Assembly: GCA_041584155.1 (NCBI GenBank) | Contig: JBFHEL010000042.1 | Location: forward strand, 1 to 17,938 | Origin: Saccharicrinis sp041584155 | GTDB lineage: Bacteria > Bacteroidota > Bacteroidia > Bacteroidales > Marinilabiliaceae | Length of the DNA: 17,938 nt | Direction of reading: 5' to 3' | Part shown: one piece after another, positions 16,472 to 17,938 of the stretch | How positions within the stretch are numbered: position 1 is the stretch's first letter | Layout: each line of letters begins with the position of its first letter | Program-made: the position numbers and the translations under genes | Notes under the pieces: generated by a model | Database searches by the model: none | What the model saw: the letters and a program-made list of their open reading frames with translations, nothing else | Told to the model about the DNA's origin: nothing

Positions 16472-17929
16472 ATGAGAAATTTTATAGGCGCTTTCTTATT
16501 ATCGTTAGTTCTGTTTGGGTGCAAGCCCGATAATGCAAAACAAACACCTACAAAACCCAACGTTATTGTTGTTTTTATCGACGACGAAGGGTATGGTGAT
16601 GTTGGGTGCTTTGGTGCTACCGGATTTCAAACACCAAACATCGATGCAATGGCTAACAAGGGTATGCGGTTTACGAATTTTTATTCTGCTCAGCCTGTTT
16701 GTACTGCATCGCGTGCCGGATTGATGACAGGATGTTACCCAAACCGGATTGGTATATCTGGGGCGTTATTCCCCCACGATACAGTGGGACTAAATACAAA
16801 AGAGTATACCATGGCCGAAATGTTTCACGATCAAGGCTATGCAACAGCCTGTGTAGGCAAATGGCATTTAGGCTGGCAAAAAGAGTTTCTGCCATTGCAA
16901 CATGGTTTTGATGAATTTTTAGGTTTGCCTTATTCGAATGATATGTGGCCACACTCTAATGTTACTGGTGAGAAGAAACCTAAAAGCAGGTTTCCTGCAT
17001 TGCGTTTAATCGAAGGAAACGAAACCAAAGATACCATAGCCAGTCTTGCAGATCAAGACAAGTTAACCACACTATACACCGAAAAAGCGGTTGACTTTAT
17101 TAATAAAAATGCCGACAAACCATTTTTTCTTTATGCTGCGCATACCATGGCGCATATTCCATTGGGCGTTTCCGATAAGTTCAAAGGTAAAAGCGAACAA
17201 GGATTGTATGGCGATGTTATGATGGAAGTAGATTGGTCAGTGGGAGAAATTATGAAAGCTGTTGAAGATAATAACCTCACAGATAATACAATTATCATTT
17301 TTACAACAGATAACGGGCCTTGGTTAAATTTCGGTAACCATGCAGGTTCTGCAGGTGGGCTGCGAGAAGGAAAAACCACCAGTTGGGAAGGTGGACAAAG
17401 AGTTCCTTTTGTTGTTAAGTGGCCGAATAATGTTCCCGAAGGCAAGGTCTGTAATAAATTGGCATGTGCTGTAGATCTTATGCCAACCTTGGCATCGATA
17501 GTCGGAGGAGAATTGTCAGAAAACAAAATTGATGGAGTAGATATAAGCCCTCTTTTTAAAGGTAATTTTGAAGAAACTCCCAGAGAAACTATTCTTTACT
17601 ATTATGGTAAAAACAACCTTAATGCAGTAAGAAAAGGTGCCTGGAAACTTGTTTTACCCCATACCTACGGTTCGTATAATACTACTCCGGGTAACGATGG
17701 CCATAACGGGAAAAGAATAAAAACTGTGGTTCAACAACCTGAACTTTATGATATGAGACGTGACCCGGGCGAACAGTTCAATGTGATTGAAAATCATCCC
17801 GACAAAGTAGTAGAATTGATGAAGGTTGTAGAAAAAGCCCGCGAAGAATTGGGCGACCTGAATATTGGAATAGATAAAGGAAGTGAAAACCGGGAAATAG
17901 GAAAGCTTGATGATCAAACAAACATGTAA
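16472..17929 (+). CDS. Lipoprotein sulfatase H (family S1, CTASR variant)
   Basis: A 485-residue formylglycine sulfatase with a clear lipobox LFGC (Cys17). The nucleophile is Cys77 in CTASR (77-81): Ala replaces the usual Pro. Similar C[ST]ASR sites are, from memory, common in one group of arylsulfatases with GCYPNRIGI after the site, so it should still be matured. Metal ligands are Asp37-Asp38 and Asp280-Asn281 (TTDNGPW). It has canonical GKWHLGW, a short FPALRLIEGNETKD segment, HTMAHIPL and REGKTTSWEGGQRVP. By its HTM.H.PL and GKS..G.YGDV..E.D segments it resembles sulfatases A and E, with E the closer. It starts 47 nt after the GH172-type gene and ends 9 nt before the window edge, so the next gene lies outside. 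Confidence 0.95.
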   Translation: MRNFIGAFLLSLVLFGCKPDNAKQTPTKPNVIVVFIDDEGYGDVGCFGATGFQTPNIDAMANKGMRFTNFYSAQPVCTASRAGLMTGCYPNRIGISGALFPHDTVGLNTKEYTMAEMFHDQGYATACVGKWHLGWQKEFLPLQHGFDEFLGLPYSNDMWPHSNVTGEKKPKSRFPALRLIEGNETKDTIASLADQDKLTTLYTEKAVDFINKNADKPFFLYAAHTMAHIPLGVSDKFKGKSEQGLYGDVMMEVDWSVGEIMKAVEDNNLTDNTIIIFTTDNGPWLNFGNHAGSAGGLREGKTTSWEGGQRVPFVVKWPNNVPEGKVCNKLACAVDLMPTLASIVGGELSENKIDGVDISPLFKGNFEETPRETILYYYGKNNLNAVRKGAWKLVLPHTYGSYNTTPGNDGHNGKRIKTVVQQPELYDMRRDPGEQFNVIENHPDKVVELMKVVEKAREELGDLNIGIDKGSENREIGKLDDQTNM

Positions 17930-17938
17930 AAATCATCA

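Noticed and set aside
12207..16860. Near-identical DNA around GYATACVGKWHLG in sulfatases F and H as a sign of recent gene conversion
   Set aside because: The match covers only about 30 bases of a motif that is conserved in protein sequence, and the flanking DNA diverges, so shared constraint explains it.

Overview
The window is a single-direction block of carbohydrate-active genes on the plus strand, with no long gap. It looks like the enzyme part of a polysaccharide utilization locus (PUL) from a Bacteroidota species. The DNA is AT-rich by eye, Shine-Dalgarno sequences are weak or absent, and every complete protein carries a secretion signal, several of them lipoprotein signals. Gln sits near the putative signal-peptidase cleavage site in several proteins. 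The enzyme mix is typical of Bacteroidota that degrade sulfated polysaccharides (marine, sediment or gut). A marine or anaerobic Marinilabiliales/Prolixibacteraceae-like host is an inference from gene content only.

Layout: (1) 1-216 is the 3' end of a gene that runs off the left edge and resembles the C-terminus of a PUL-associated family I recall as DUF6786. (2) 213-1643 is formylglycine sulfatase A. (3) 1739-3271 is an SGNH/SASA acetylesterase. (4) 3311-5764 is a GH2 beta-galactosidase-type enzyme. (5) 5767-7230, 7196-8647 and 8659-10221 are sulfatases B, C and D. (6) A 135-bp gap with an inverted repeat follows. (7) 10357-11823, 11820-13373 and 13404-14795 are sulfatases E, F and G. (8) 14808-16424 is a DUF2961/GH172-type lipoprotein. 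(9) 16472-17929 is sulfatase H. Spacings run from 35-bp overlaps to 135 bp, so one or two polycistronic units are likely. Bases 1-10221 and 10357-17929 could be separate units, or one unit with an internal control point.

Function: eight different sulfatases, an acetylesterase, a GH2 exo-enzyme and a GH172 enzyme suggest stepwise desulfation, deacetylation and trimming of a heavily sulfated, galactose-containing, branched glycan in the periplasm or at the cell surface. All eight sulfatases keep the Cys of the C-x-[P/A]-[S/T]-R site that is converted to formylglycine. They differ in the helper residues around it, which suggests at least six distinct specificities plus one paralogous pair (D and F). 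Missing from the window are SusC/SusD transport genes, a polysaccharide lyase or endo-hydrolase, a regulator, and the sulfatase-maturation enzyme, which must act in trans. No RNA genes, mobile elements or CRISPR arrays were seen.
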